From Chryseobacterium sp. MFBS3-17 (GTDB lineage Bacteria > Bacteroidota > Bacteroidia > Flavobacteriales > Weeksellaceae), in assembly GCF_020687745.1 (NCBI RefSeq), contig NZ_JAJEWK010000012.1:124001-188000 (forward strand): a stretch of 64,000 nt of DNA, given 5' to 3'. Shown here one piece after another: positions 35,246-43,862 of the stretch. Below the pieces are notes generated by a model. It did not search any database, was not told where the DNA came from, and worked only from the letters and a program-made list of their open reading frames with translations. Numbering within the stretch: position 1 is the stretch's first letter; each line of letters starts with the position of its first letter. Made by a program: the position numbers and the translations under genes.

Positions 35246-35833
35246 TCAGTACAGGCGGGTGTTTTCTGGTATGACGCCTTCTTTGCGCAAAATTTCCATC
35301 GTCTGGTGTTGCAACTGGTAAATTTCCGGATAGGCGGTGGCATCCGGGCTGATAACGGTGATTTTTTTATCGGGCACAATGGTTAAGGTGACAAATTTTC
35401 CGTGAATTACCATTCGGTGTTTATTTTGTTCGTTTCGCTCCAGCTGTTCTGTACTTGCCGTTTTCAGGAAGGAAATCAGGGCATCATAAGCGGGATAGCG
35501 GGATTTTGGTATTGTTGTTTCGTATGTAGAATAGCAGGAGTATTCTTCAATAAGTTGATGAAGTTCTTGAAACAGGACCTTCTCTTTTATGCTGTCTGTT
35601 GTTTTAAAATCAATTTTTTTGTACTACTGCCTCAGCAAGTCCAGTCTGCTCTGGTAGCCCGGTAAGCCGGATATACTGTCGCGCATGTGAAGTCTGATGA
35701 ACAAATCCCGGTCTTGTTCGTCAATATTAATTGAATATTTCTTTCCTTCCAGTGAGCGGGTAGATTCAATGAGAATTTGTGCGGAGCAAAAGGCACAGGA
35801 AAACAACAGTGCAAAAGTGTATATGTTTTTCAA
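35246..35833 (-). pseudogene. Secreted-protein gene interrupted by an in-frame TAG
   Basis: One minus-strand frame encodes a signal peptide (MKNIYTFALLFSCAFCSAQ) and 50 more residues to QSRLDLLRQ, then TAG (35626-35624), then 125 further codons in the same frame without another stop (YKKIDFKTTDSIKEK onward, through KFVTLTIVPDKKITVISPD, to ENTRLY and TGA). The downstream part has normal protein-like composition, so a single CAG/TAG-type change in a gene of about 195 codons is the simplest reading. The start codon is TTG, not ATG, a second sign of decay. The signal peptide resembles that of the next gene. Function unknown. Confidence 0.7.
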
Positions 35834-35993
35834 AATAATTGTATAATAGTAAGAAAAAATGTGGTATTCATGATTTTGCGTTGCCGGATCCTGAGTTTAC
35901 AAAATTTTATATCGGACTGGTTCTTGGTTCGATTCCTTGAGGCCTCAATAATTTGGGTAGTTTAACTGTTACAGATATTAACTGCGATGGTTG

Positions 35994-36833
35994 TTATTCA
36001 TCATCATTTTTACGTCTTTCTTTTTGATCTTCGTTTATTTTTTTGATGGTATCCATGGTCATCACAAACAGATTATCAGTGTTTATATTCCAAATGTTCA
36101 TGTATTTCTGAGAGACAACATTGTGTTGTTTCCAGCCAGTAAATTTCCCATACAACATTAAGGTGCAAATATCTGTTGCAGTAATGAAATCTCCTGTTTC
36201 CGGGAGATGTGTATGTGCGGTCATTTCGGTGTTGTCTCCCTTGCGGAACTCAATAGGAATTATATTTTGATGAAGCTGTTTTATATTTTTCAGATTGTTT
36301 TTTTTATCAAATGTCAACAGATAATCATTACCAAAAATCACCACGCCACTTATGGAAGGACCTGTTAAAACATAAACTTTGTTTTCTTTTTTTTCAACCA
36401 AAGGAATCAGATTGAGTTTTGTGTTCGTATATGTTTTGAAAATGGTGTCGTTCTGAATGATTTTTAATGCTTTTTGTCTTAAGGTCAGAATTTCATTTTC
36501 AGTTTCTGTTAGGTTTCGTTCAGTTAAATTGATATTTGCTTTCTTTAAGTCAAAATCATCATTAAATTTTATAGTTCCTATAATTTTGGGACTTTCAGCT
36601 TTAGAGAAAAATACATTTATGTTTTCATTATTTTCAGAATAAGAAAAGTAACCACCGATATTTTCACGGTCAGCATATTTTTCTAAGAATAAATCGGTTC
36701 CGTGCCATGAGGCCATTTCAGATTTATACAGCTTTTTTCCTTCTTCAATGATCGGTTGTGTTAATTTATCGAGATTTTGTGAATTTGCATTGAAACTCAC
36801 CAATATTAATAAAAAAATGTAAATGTTTTTCAT
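35994..36833 (-). CDS. Secreted protein of unknown function
   Basis: 279 aa from the ATG at 36833 (an upstream ATG would put 18 polar residues before the signal peptide). Signal peptide MKNIYIFLLILVSFNANSQ. The mature protein is hydrophilic, rich in Asn and Lys, with no recognised domain. It has one notable stretch, MTAHTHLPETGDFITATDIC, where two His and acidic residues could bind metal. Base composition is more AT-rich than the housekeeping genes around it. The signal peptide is similar to that of the broken gene downstream, suggesting related functions or an old duplication. Confidence 0.75.
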   Translation of the reverse strand: MKNIYIFLLILVSFNANSQNLDKLTQPIIEEGKKLYKSEMASWHGTDLFLEKYADRENIGGYFSYSENNENINVFFSKAESPKIIGTIKFNDDFDLKKANINLTERNLTETENEILTLRQKALKIIQNDTIFKTYTNTKLNLIPLVEKKENKVYVLTGPSISGVVIFGNDYLLTFDKKNNLKNIKQLHQNIIPIEFRKGDNTEMTAHTHLPETGDFITATDICTLMLYGKFTGWKQHNVVSQKYMNIWNINTDNLFVMTMDTIKKINEDQKERRKNDDE

Positions 36834-37085
36834 AAGAATGTTATCGTTTTTATTCTTGTAACAGACTGAATTTTCTGGTTGATACATTCAAAAGTACACA
36901 TAATTTTCAGTATTTGAAACATGAAAACTTTTAACGGAATATTTGTGAGTTCCTGAAACGTCATTGTGCCGGAAAATCCATTATTTTTTTGCTTCGCCTC
37001 TGAAATTAAAACTCTTCTGCATCGCTTCTGAAGCGCTGGGTTGTCATACTATTCGATAGGGATAATACTCTTGTTGCAGTACTTG

Positions 37086-37300
37086 TTATGGGTAATATTC
37101 AATCTCCCGAATCCATTTATAAGAGGGTATACCATTAATGATTTTAATAATTTCTGTTCAATTGTTTTTTTTGTCATACTTATACCTGAAATCGATCGAA
37201 TAATGTCGGTAAGCATCTTTATAAGTGGATCTGATGATTTGGAAATCGTCGTAATGGTATTCATATTTTAAAGCGGAATCATCTTTGCTTTCACTGCAAC
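37086..37300 (-). pseudogene. Decayed gene remnant with TGA in a conserved W position
   Basis: A minus-strand frame reads DDSALKYEYHYDDFQIIRS, then YKYDKKNN, TGA, TEIIKIINGIPSYKWIREIEYYP, TAA. Many secreted Bacteroidetes proteins end in a pattern like DxxGNWxE...G.....REIEYY, so the TGA sits where Trp (TGG) is expected. Upstream, in another frame and directly after the stop of the CPBP gene, lies a protein-like tail GYADFEPESENFVAVKAKMI. No start codon or complete gene can be built. The rest of 36834-37348 is AT-rich and holds nothing else I can support. Confidence 0.4.
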
Positions 37301-37348
37301 AAAATTTTCTGATTCCGGTTCAAAATCTGCGTAGCCAAGACGATGCTC

Positions 37349-38608
37349 TTATTCAGCAGGTTTCATTATCAGATATTCGACGGTTTTGGTGGCCTCATTC
37401 ATGCTGATGCCGTACTCAACAAGCAGTTTTTTATTTAAAGATTCCAGATCCCGGGTCAGCGAAATATTGAGTTTCTGATTTCCCCCGGACTGAGTTTCAA
37501 ACGGGATTTTAAACTCCTCACTCAGATACTTTGCTGTGTCCTCCAGGGTCATTCCTTTTATGGTGATGCCCTCTGCAGAGCTGGTTACGGACGAGTCTTC
37601 GGTGCTGTTGGAATAGGCTGCAGAAAGTTTCTTTTCATCCACAACTTGAAGTATATATACCTGAGTCGTTTTGTTTGTGTGCTCCAGCCTTAGTGAAAAT
37701 TCTTTGAGCAGGTGGCCGGTAATCAGAGAATCACTGTTCAGTGAGCTACTATTCACCGATTGATAGCGGAGGTTAATCTTCTGATTCCCTGTCTGGGTTT
37801 TGTCTACCATCTGGAACTCCGGTTGTCCGGTCAGGACACTTAGAGTGCTCTTCAGGCTGACGCCTTGTATGTGAATGGAGTCTGTACCATTGTACATCAT
37901 GGATTCCCGGCTGTGGCTTACTTTTTCAATATGCAGGCGATACTGCTCATTTTCTATACTGAGAACAGGCTCGGAAGAGGTGAGAGACAGAATGGCTATT
38001 GTCATAAACAGGGCATTGTGCAGGGCGTGCATCAGGAATCCGGTAAAAAAATTATACCGCACCCTCAAATATCCCATCAGCAGGCCCAGTATGAATTGGG
38101 GCAGAACAAGAAACGGCAAAATAAAAACCAGGGTGGTTTCGGAATCGTAATTCACAAAGTGTATGACTGCAAATATGCCGGCAGAAAGATAAAAAATTAC
38201 CGGATATTTCCGGAGCCACCACCGGCGGACTTTCCCCTCAGTTCTTGAATTTTGTCCGTTTACAGCCATGGCCACTGCCCGCAGCGGATAATTGCGCTTG
38301 TATTTCAGCGGAAACCGGAAAATCAGTTCTTCTATAAACGGGATCAGGAGCACGGCGAGCATAAGCACTACTGGTATAGGAAACAGTTCCACCAGCGTCT
38401 GAACCTGATGTTTTTCAATTTGGACCCAACCCAGATTACTGAAGAGATTGATGAGTGCGGACAACGCAAACATGACCGGGATTTCAGCAAGCAGAAGAAT
38501 GAGCAGCCTCCTGACTTTTCGTGCGGGCGTCTGTATAATGTCCTGCTGTTGCTCCGGTGATTTTAAGAATTGAACTAAATCCCTGAAAGTATCGGTAATT
38601 TCCCGCAT
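37349..38608 (-). CDS. CPBP-family intramembrane metalloprotease fused to a DUF3738-like domain
   Basis: 419 aa from the ATG at 38608 (MREITDTF); the frame is open 15 codons further. Residues about 30-220 are a multi-pass CPBP (CAAX protease/bacteriocin-processing) domain: EELIFRF (Glu 93, Glu 94, Arg 98), FAVIHFVNY and HALHN supply the catalytic Glu and His positions. The C-terminal half is soluble. Its end (LLKEFSLRLEH, YILQVVDEKKL, ITIKGMTLEDTAKYLS, LVEYGISMNEATKTVEYL) follows the pattern of DUF3738 domains, usually found with M56/BlaR1-type proteases, and an earlier segment (SIHIQGVSLKSTLSVLTG) looks like a partial second copy. A membrane protease plus a sensory domain is inference. Confidence 0.8.
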   Translation of the reverse strand: MREITDTFRDLVQFLKSPEQQQDIIQTPARKVRRLLILLLAEIPVMFALSALINLFSNLGWVQIEKHQVQTLVELFPIPVVLMLAVLLIPFIEELIFRFPLKYKRNYPLRAVAMAVNGQNSRTEGKVRRWWLRKYPVIFYLSAGIFAVIHFVNYDSETTLVFILPFLVLPQFILGLLMGYLRVRYNFFTGFLMHALHNALFMTIAILSLTSSEPVLSIENEQYRLHIEKVSHSRESMMYNGTDSIHIQGVSLKSTLSVLTGQPEFQMVDKTQTGNQKINLRYQSVNSSSLNSDSLITGHLLKEFSLRLEHTNKTTQVYILQVVDEKKLSAAYSNSTEDSSVTSSAEGITIKGMTLEDTAKYLSEEFKIPFETQSGGNQKLNISLTRDLESLNKKLLVEYGISMNEATKTVEYLIMKPAE

Positions 38609-38696
38609 TGTGCTGAAGTTTTTCAAATATACACAATTGAAGCGGAATCGCAACCTGAAGTCGGGTCATGAAAACTGATTTCCGGCGGAAGTCGGA

Positions 38697-39023
38697 TCAG
38701 TTCGAAACAAATTTCAATCCTACAATGGAGGCAATGAGGGTGGTGATGAAGAATATACGCCAGAACGTGGCCGGTTCTTTGAACACGAAAATCCCCACCA
38801 GAACACTGCCTACCGCACCGATTCCCGTCCATACCGCATAAGCAGTTCCGATGGGCAGCGTCTGAGTGGCTTTAATGAGCAGCGCCATGCTGATGGTGAG
38901 TGCAATGAGAAATCCACCGTACCACAGATACATTTCGGTGCCGTTTGTTTCTTTGGCCTTGCCCAAGCATGAGGCAAATGCTACTTCAAATAATCCGCCG
39001 ATAATTAAAAGAATCCAGTTCAT
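38697..39023 (-). CDS. sugE: Small multidrug resistance family exporter, SugE/Gdx type
   Basis: 108 aa, four membrane helices. The membrane Glu of SMR proteins is Glu 13 in GGLFEVAF. The signature of the SugE/Gdx branch is LPIGTAYAVWTGIGAVG, near identical to E. coli SugE, which exports guanidinium. In the EmrE branch this region differs, so a guanidinium-type exporter is more likely than a broad drug exporter. It follows the Crp-like regulator on the same strand after 66 bases and is probably co-transcribed. No guanidine riboswitch was recognised. Confidence 0.9.
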   Translation of the reverse strand: MNWILLIIGGLFEVAFASCLGKAKETNGTEMYLWYGGFLIALTISMALLIKATQTLPIGTAYAVWTGIGAVGSVLVGIFVFKEPATFWRIFFITTLIASIVGLKFVSN

Positions 39024-39089
39024 GAATGATATATTTTTTGCAAAAATCGGAAAAGGGATTCAGAACCGGCTTTACAAATGTTAAAAAAA

Positions 39090-39653
39090 TCAATTGCGGC
39101 CGGCGCGTATTCTGCTCAGGCTTACCTGGGTGATGCCCAGGTAGGAGGCAATATGCCGCAGTGATACCCGGCGGATGAGGTCCGGATTGTGTTCCAGTAA
39201 CTCCCGGTAGCGTTCCGTAGCATTGCGGAACTGCCTGGAAATAAGTCTTTCTTCGGTTTTAATGAGCTCCTGCTCGGCAAATTTCCGGCCCCAGTTGGCC
39301 AGGTGAATTTCTCTGCGGTAAAGCCTTTGCAGATCCGGAGTGCTCAGTTTGTATAATTCACAATCCTCCAGCAATTCGATGTCTTCATAGCCTTTTTCTC
39401 CGGCAACATAACTTCTCATGGAGATAATGGCATCTCCTTCGCGGCCAAACCAGAAGGTGATTTCGGCGGCGTCTGCTGTTGCAAATGCGCGCACAATGCC
39501 TTTTTTAATAAAGTAAATGTCCGTTTCTGTCTTATCCGCACGAAGCAGGAGGTGACCTTTGGGCAGTTTTACCTCTTCTATGAGCTGCAGCAGTTCAATC
39601 CGCACTTCGGCAGGAACCGGGTAAACCGAGTCTATAATCTGATCAATCGTCAC
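39090..39653 (-). CDS. Crp/Fnr-family transcriptional regulator
   Basis: 187 aa from a GTG at 39653. The longer frame begins with a TTG at 39674, but that codon is inside the -7 box, so it cannot be translated from this promoter. The cNMP-binding-like beta-roll (residues about 20-115: KGHLLLRADKTETDIYFIKKG, FWFGREGDAIISM) lacks the Arg-Thr/Ser cAMP motif. The C-terminal HTH (VSLRHIASYLGITQVSLSRIR) is of the winged type common in Bacteroidetes. It probably controls the adjacent exporter. Signal unknown. Confidence 0.88.
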   Translation of the reverse strand: MTIDQIIDSVYPVPAEVRIELLQLIEEVKLPKGHLLLRADKTETDIYFIKKGIVRAFATADAAEITFWFGREGDAIISMRSYVAGEKGYEDIELLEDCELYKLSTPDLQRLYRREIHLANWGRKFAEQELIKTEERLISRQFRNATERYRELLEHNPDLIRRVSLRHIASYLGITQVSLSRIRAGRN

Positions 39654-39671
39654 GTTGTGGTATTTCTCTTT

Positions 39672-39705
39672 CAAAGATACAAAACCGGAAGTTCCAGTGT
39701 ATCAA
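39672..39705 (-). promoter_or_regulatory. Promoter of the Crp-like regulator
   Basis: Minus strand: TTG (39705-39703), 23 bases, TATCTTTG (39679-39672). Full -7 match; the spacer is at the long end of the range. It decides the start codon of the gene. Confidence 0.6.
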
Positions 39706-39940
39706 AAATATTACGCATAAAGTCAGACGTTGCCTGCTTTTTTCAGGATGCTGAACAGGCTGATGTACAATTTCCAGTGTTGTAACCAGGTAATAAAATT
39801 GCAGTCTTAGCTTTGCAACTACAGAAGCAGAATTCCCATTGGAGAAAGTTATATCAAAATTATTGAAAATCCCACATTCCATATGATGCGGGATCAGGAG
39901 TAGTCATACCGCTGAATGCGGCCGCTAACCGCCATTCTGG
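39706..39940. other. Intergenic stretch without a supported gene
   Basis: Between the Crp-like regulator and the acyl-CoA synthetase terminator. It contains a plus-strand TAGCTTTG (39808-39815) that fits a -7 box but has no TTG at a suitable distance and no gene behind it. A 79-codon minus frame here lacks a convincing start and composition. Confidence 0.4.
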
Positions 39941-39964
39941 AAATAAAAACTCCCTTTCGGGAGC
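39941..39964 (-). terminator. Terminator of the acyl-CoA synthetase gene
   Basis: Minus strand CTCCC, loop GAAA, GGGAG, then TTTTTAT. The stem is short (5 bp) but the loop is a stable GNRA-type tetraloop. Confidence 0.65.
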
Positions 39965-39982
39965 TTTCGTGTTTGAAATTAT

Positions 39983-41761
39983 TTATTCATCGTGACCGTA
40001 CATCTTGTTGTAGAGGTCCATAAATTTTTCCTTTACGGCTTTCCGTTTCAGTTTCAGAGTGGGGGTCAGCAAACCATCATCTATGGACCAAACCAGAGGC
40101 GTGAGTTCAAAGCGTTTGATTTGTTCCCAACTGCCGAGTTTGGTGTTCAGATAGTCAATTTCTTTCCCAATGCGCTCTTTCAGCTCTTTGCTCCCAACAA
40201 TTTCCTCGGGCGTAGAACCTACGTGAAGCTTATGGCGCTCTGCCCAGTTCTTTACAAAATTAAAATCCGGCTGTACCAGGGCGCACGGCATTTTTTCACC
40301 ATCGCCCACCACCATAATCTGTTCAATGAATTTTGATGCTTTAGCTTGATTTTCAATAACCTGTGGAGCAATGTATTTTCCGCCGCTGGTCTTGAACATT
40401 TCTTTCTTGCGGTCGGTAATTTTCAAAAATCCTTCGTTGTCTATGTGGCCAATGTCGCCGGTCCTGAAATAACCGTCTTCGGTAAATGCTTCGCTGGTCA
40501 TTTCTTCATTTTTAAAATAACCCTTGAATACAGAAGGTCCTTTTACGGTGATTTCTCCGTCTTCCTGAATTTTCACGTCCAGATTGTCCAGCGGATGACC
40601 TACGGTGCCCACTTTCATGCGGTCCACAGAATTTACAGAAATTACGGGTGAGGTTTCCGTGAGTCCGTAGCCTTCCAGAATCGGAATTCCTGCATTCTGA
40701 AACATCTTGTTCAGGCGTTCAGAAAGCGCTGCCGAACCGGACACCAGGGTCACAATGTTTCCGCCAAGACCATCTCTCCATTTAGAGAAAACCAGTTTGT
40801 CTGCAATGATTTCTGACAGGGTAGAAGGTTTCCCGATTTTTGTTTTTTTCTTGTTAATGCCCAGTGCCCAGAGGAAAATTTTGGTTTTCAGTCCGCCGCT
40901 GCTGGTACCTTTGTCGTAGATCTTATCATAAACTTTCTCTATCAGTCGCGGTACCACACTCATATAATGAGGTTTCACTTCTTTCACATTTTCGCCCATT
41001 TTCTCTATGCTTTCGGCAAAATAAATACTGAAACCATTAAACTGAAACAGATAAAAAAGCATCCGTTCAAAAATATGGCAGATGGGCAGGAAACTCAGCA
41101 CTTTTACATCCTTATAATCCAGTCCGCGGCGCCGCGGTATGCGGTGGTCTGATGCCAGTACGTTCGATACAATATTCTGATGAGTGAGCATCACACCTTT
41201 GGGTTTTCCCGTGGTTCCGGAAGTGTAGATGATGGTGGCGAGATCTTCCGAATTGATGGTTTTCATGAGATCCTCCACCTCATTCTGTGTGGCCGGATTT
41301 TCGCCCAGATCCACAACTTCCTGCCAATTGGCCGCCCCTTCTATACTGTCAAACGTGAACACTCCCTGCAGTGATTCTACTTCAGGCTTGGCCAGGTTTA
41401 CTTTTTCCAGTAGATCACGGTCTGATACAAAGCAATATTTCACCTCTGCATTATTGAAAATGTAAACGTAATCTGTAGCAGAAATGGAAGGGTACACCGG
41501 CACGCTGATGGCACCGATCTGTGAAATTCCCAGATCCATCACCGCCCATTCTGTACGGGTAGCAGTGGTAATGAGGGCAATTTTATCACCGGGTTTGATT
41601 CCCAGTTTCAGCAATCCCCGCGAGACTTTATTGCCCAGGTTGATGTATTCCAGTGATGAGGTTTTCTTCCATTCACCATGGTATTTGGTTACAAACATAT
41701 CGTCCAGCGGAAATTTTGCGTGGGCGTGGTGGGCTATATCAAATAATCTTTTAATGGCCAT
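39983..41761 (-). CDS. Long-chain acyl-CoA synthetase (AMP-forming)
   Basis: 592 aa. Activates fatty acids to acyl-CoA using ATP. The P-loop motif is TIIYTSGTTGKPKGVMLTH (about 176-194). Then PICHIFERM, GYGLTETSPVISVN (adenylate binding), YFRTGDIGHIDNEGFLKITD and the catalytic KEMFKTSGGKYIAPQ with its hinge. The order and length fit FAA1-type synthetases of Bacteroidetes. It diverges from an acyl-CoA dehydrogenase 133 bp away, a sensible pair for beta-oxidation. No membrane segment; probably cytosolic or peripheral. Confidence 0.95.
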   Translation of the reverse strand: MAIKRLFDIAHHAHAKFPLDDMFVTKYHGEWKKTSSLEYINLGNKVSRGLLKLGIKPGDKIALITTATRTEWAVMDLGISQIGAISVPVYPSISATDYVYIFNNAEVKYCFVSDRDLLEKVNLAKPEVESLQGVFTFDSIEGAANWQEVVDLGENPATQNEVEDLMKTINSEDLATIIYTSGTTGKPKGVMLTHQNIVSNVLASDHRIPRRRGLDYKDVKVLSFLPICHIFERMLFYLFQFNGFSIYFAESIEKMGENVKEVKPHYMSVVPRLIEKVYDKIYDKGTSSGGLKTKIFLWALGINKKKTKIGKPSTLSEIIADKLVFSKWRDGLGGNIVTLVSGSAALSERLNKMFQNAGIPILEGYGLTETSPVISVNSVDRMKVGTVGHPLDNLDVKIQEDGEITVKGPSVFKGYFKNEEMTSEAFTEDGYFRTGDIGHIDNEGFLKITDRKKEMFKTSGGKYIAPQVIENQAKASKFIEQIMVVGDGEKMPCALVQPDFNFVKNWAERHKLHVGSTPEEIVGSKELKERIGKEIDYLNTKLGSWEQIKRFELTPLVWSIDDGLLTPTLKLKRKAVKEKFMDLYNKMYGHDE

Positions 41762-41894
41762 AAGCGGAAGTTATATATTTACTATTGGTTAACGAAAAGT
41801 AAATATATAATTAATTAATTATTTCTCCAAGTGCAAAAGTTATTTTCGTCATTGTATCAAAATCCGTAAATTCGCAGGCAAAGAAAAATCGATT

Positions 41895-43037
41895 ATGAAC
41901 TTTAATTTATCAGAAGAACATCTAATGATACAGCAGGCTGCGAGAGATTTCGCACAGGCTGAACTTTTACCGGGGGTAATTGAAAGAGATAATGAACAGA
42001 AGTTTCCGCATGAGCAGGTAAGGAAAATGGGCGAACTGGGCTTCCTGGGAATGATGGTAGATCCGCAGTACGGCGGCGCCGGTATGGACAGCATTTCCTA
42101 TGTGCTGGCTATGGAAGAAATTGCAAAAGTAGATGCTTCTGCAGCCGTCGTAATGTCTGTGAACAACTCACTGGTGTGCGCCGGACTGGAAAAATACTGT
42201 AACGAAGAACAAAAACAAAAATACCTGAAGCCACTGGCCAGCGGTGAAGTGATTGGAGCCTTTGCACTTTCTGAGCCGGAAGCCGGTTCTGATGCCACCT
42301 CACAGAAAACAACCGCAGTAGATATGGGCGACCATTACCTGCTGAACGGTACCAAAAACTGGATTACAAACGGTGGAAATGCAGCATACTATATCGTGAT
42401 TGCACAAACCGATCCCGAGAAAAAACATAAGGGAATCAACGCTTTCATCGTAGAAAAAGGTTGGGAAGGTTTTGAAATAGGACCGAAAGAAGATAAACTG
42501 GGAATCCGCGGGAGTGATACCCATTCACTGCTGTTCACAGATGTGAAAGTTCCCAAGGAAAACAGAATCGGGGAAGATGGTTTCGGGTTCAACTTTGCCA
42601 TGGGCGTACTGAACGGCGGACGTATCGGGATTGCCTCCCAGGCATTGGGAATCGCCTCCGGAGCTTATGAACTGGCACTGAAATATGCCAAAGAAAGAAA
42701 AGCTTTCGGTACAGAAATTATTAACCATCAGGCGATTGCATTCAAACTGGCCGATATGGCTACGCAGATTACGGCTGCCAGAATGCTGTGCTTTAAAGCG
42801 GCTGCCGAAAAAGATCAGGGACTGGATATCTCCGAAAGTGGTGCAATGGCAAAACTGTACTCCTCTCAGGTAGCCATGGATACTACCATAGAGGCCGTTC
42901 AGATTCATGGCGGATACGGATATGTGAAAGAATACCACGTAGAACGTATGATGCGTGATGCGAAGATTACCCAGATCTATGAAGGAACTTCTGAAATCCA
43001 GAAAATTGTGATTTCCAGAAGCATTTCAAAAAAATAA
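41895..43037 (+). CDS. Acyl-CoA dehydrogenase
   Basis: 380 aa, FAD flavoprotein of short/medium-chain type; oxidises acyl-CoA in the first step of beta-oxidation (or of branched-chain amino acid breakdown). N-terminal helical part (FNLSEEHLMIQQAARDFAQ), middle beta domain with family signature FALSEPEAGSDATSQKT and NGTKNWITNG, C-terminal helices with QAIAFKLADMATQI and the base region QIYEGTSEIQKIVISR, in which the Glu of YEG is the catalytic base position of this class. The start is supported by the normal family N-terminus. Substrate length cannot be read from the sequence. Confidence 0.95.
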   Translation: MNFNLSEEHLMIQQAARDFAQAELLPGVIERDNEQKFPHEQVRKMGELGFLGMMVDPQYGGAGMDSISYVLAMEEIAKVDASAAVVMSVNNSLVCAGLEKYCNEEQKQKYLKPLASGEVIGAFALSEPEAGSDATSQKTTAVDMGDHYLLNGTKNWITNGGNAAYYIVIAQTDPEKKHKGINAFIVEKGWEGFEIGPKEDKLGIRGSDTHSLLFTDVKVPKENRIGEDGFGFNFAMGVLNGGRIGIASQALGIASGAYELALKYAKERKAFGTEIINHQAIAFKLADMATQITAARMLCFKAAAEKDQGLDISESGAMAKLYSSQVAMDTTIEAVQIHGGYGYVKEYHVERMMRDAKITQIYEGTSEIQKIVISRSISKK

Positions 43038-43060
43038 TTCAATTTCACCTTAAAAAAACA

Positions 43061-43468
43061 ATGGCCATGGCAGATTATCCTATAGACGAAAAGAAAGGCA
43101 TCTTCAGAAGTTTTCTTTTCTGGCTGATGCTCGTGGTACTACTTTTTGCCGGAATCTTCATCTGGTACAAATACTATTTCGTGTTTGGCGAAGGCGTGAA
43201 GTCCGGGTATCTGAACTATGCAGTGAAGAAGGGCTATGTCTTCAAAACCTATGAAGGAAAACTGATTCAGGAAGGCTTTGGCCGGGGAAAAACCGGCAGC
43301 ATTACCAGTTACGAGTTTGAATTTTCGGTGGAAGATCCGGAAATCTTCAAACAGTTGGAGGAGAACAGTGGCAAACAGTTTGATCTGCATTATAAAGAAT
43401 ACAACGGCGCCATACCGTGGCGGGGCAACACCCGGTACATTGTAGATAAGGTGGTAAATATGAAATAA
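43061..43468 (+). CDS. Membrane-anchored conserved protein of unknown function
   Basis: 135 aa; a second ATG two codons in (43067, MADYPIDEKK) may be the real start. One membrane helix near residues 16-38 (SFLFWLMLVVLLFAGIFIW), then a soluble domain (YVFKTYEGKLIQEGFGRGK, YEFEFSVEDPEIFKQLEE, YNGAIPWRGNTRYIVDKV). Similar proteins in this group are sometimes labelled 6-phosphogluconate dehydrogenase; nothing here supports that. It follows the acyl-CoA dehydrogenase by 23 bases and shares its terminator, so they may be one unit. Confidence 0.8.
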   Translation: MAMADYPIDEKKGIFRSFLFWLMLVVLLFAGIFIWYKYYFVFGEGVKSGYLNYAVKKGYVFKTYEGKLIQEGFGRGKTGSITSYEFEFSVEDPEIFKQLEENSGKQFDLHYKEYNGAIPWRGNTRYIVDKVVNMK

Positions 43469-43472
43469 ATCC

Positions 43473-43506
43473 AAAATCCTTTCAGTTTCTTGAAAGGATT
43501 TTTTAA
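43473..43506 (+). terminator. Terminator of the acyl-CoA dehydrogenase unit
   Basis: AAATCCTTTC (43474-43483) pairs with GAAAGGATTT (43492-43501), then T. Confidence 0.85.
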
Positions 43507-43568
43507 TTTAGAGCCTGTTTAACGGGGGACACACCGACAATTTTAAACAAAATAATGAATAGAATATT

Positions 43569-43820
43569 ATGAAAGAATATTTTCTGAAACGGGAAGGCAT
43601 TATACGGTTGCTTTCTCTGGGTGCTGTAGCCGTATCGGTCTTTATGAAAGATGTAGAACTGAAAATTGCCCTGCTCACCCTGGGCATTGGCGGACTGATT
43701 GCTGTTTCGTATTTTAAAGGTCAGAAAATACAGCTTATCCTGTACATTGTTTTGCTGATTGTGGGCCTGGCAGGCTTCTGGTTTGTGCAAAACGGCAGCC
43801 TGGTCCTGAAAAATCCTTAA
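43569..43820 (+). CDS. Small integral membrane protein
   Basis: 83 aa with three hydrophobic segments (LLSLGAVAVSVFM, IALLTLGIGGLIAVSYF, LILYIVLLIVGLAGFWFV) joined by short charged loops. ATG with an A-rich leader. No family recognised. It precedes the DUF2891 gene by 42 bases and may be in the same unit. Confidence 0.65.
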   Translation: MKEYFLKREGIIRLLSLGAVAVSVFMKDVELKIALLTLGIGGLIAVSYFKGQKIQLILYIVLLIVGLAGFWFVQNGSLVLKNP

Positions 43821-43862
43821 GGTAATCACGACCGCAAATCATACCTAATTACTAAAATAATC

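Noticed and set aside
34917-35379. Minus-strand frames of 101 and 92 codons as proteins
   Set aside because: They run across the repeat block and the end of the broken gene; known type of spurious call.
39808-39815. TAGCTTTG as a promoter for an unseen plus-strand gene
   Set aside because: No TTG at suitable distance and no open frame downstream.
39643-39882. 79-codon minus frame upstream of the Crp-like gene
   Set aside because: It runs through the promoter region, has no protein-like composition and no leader.
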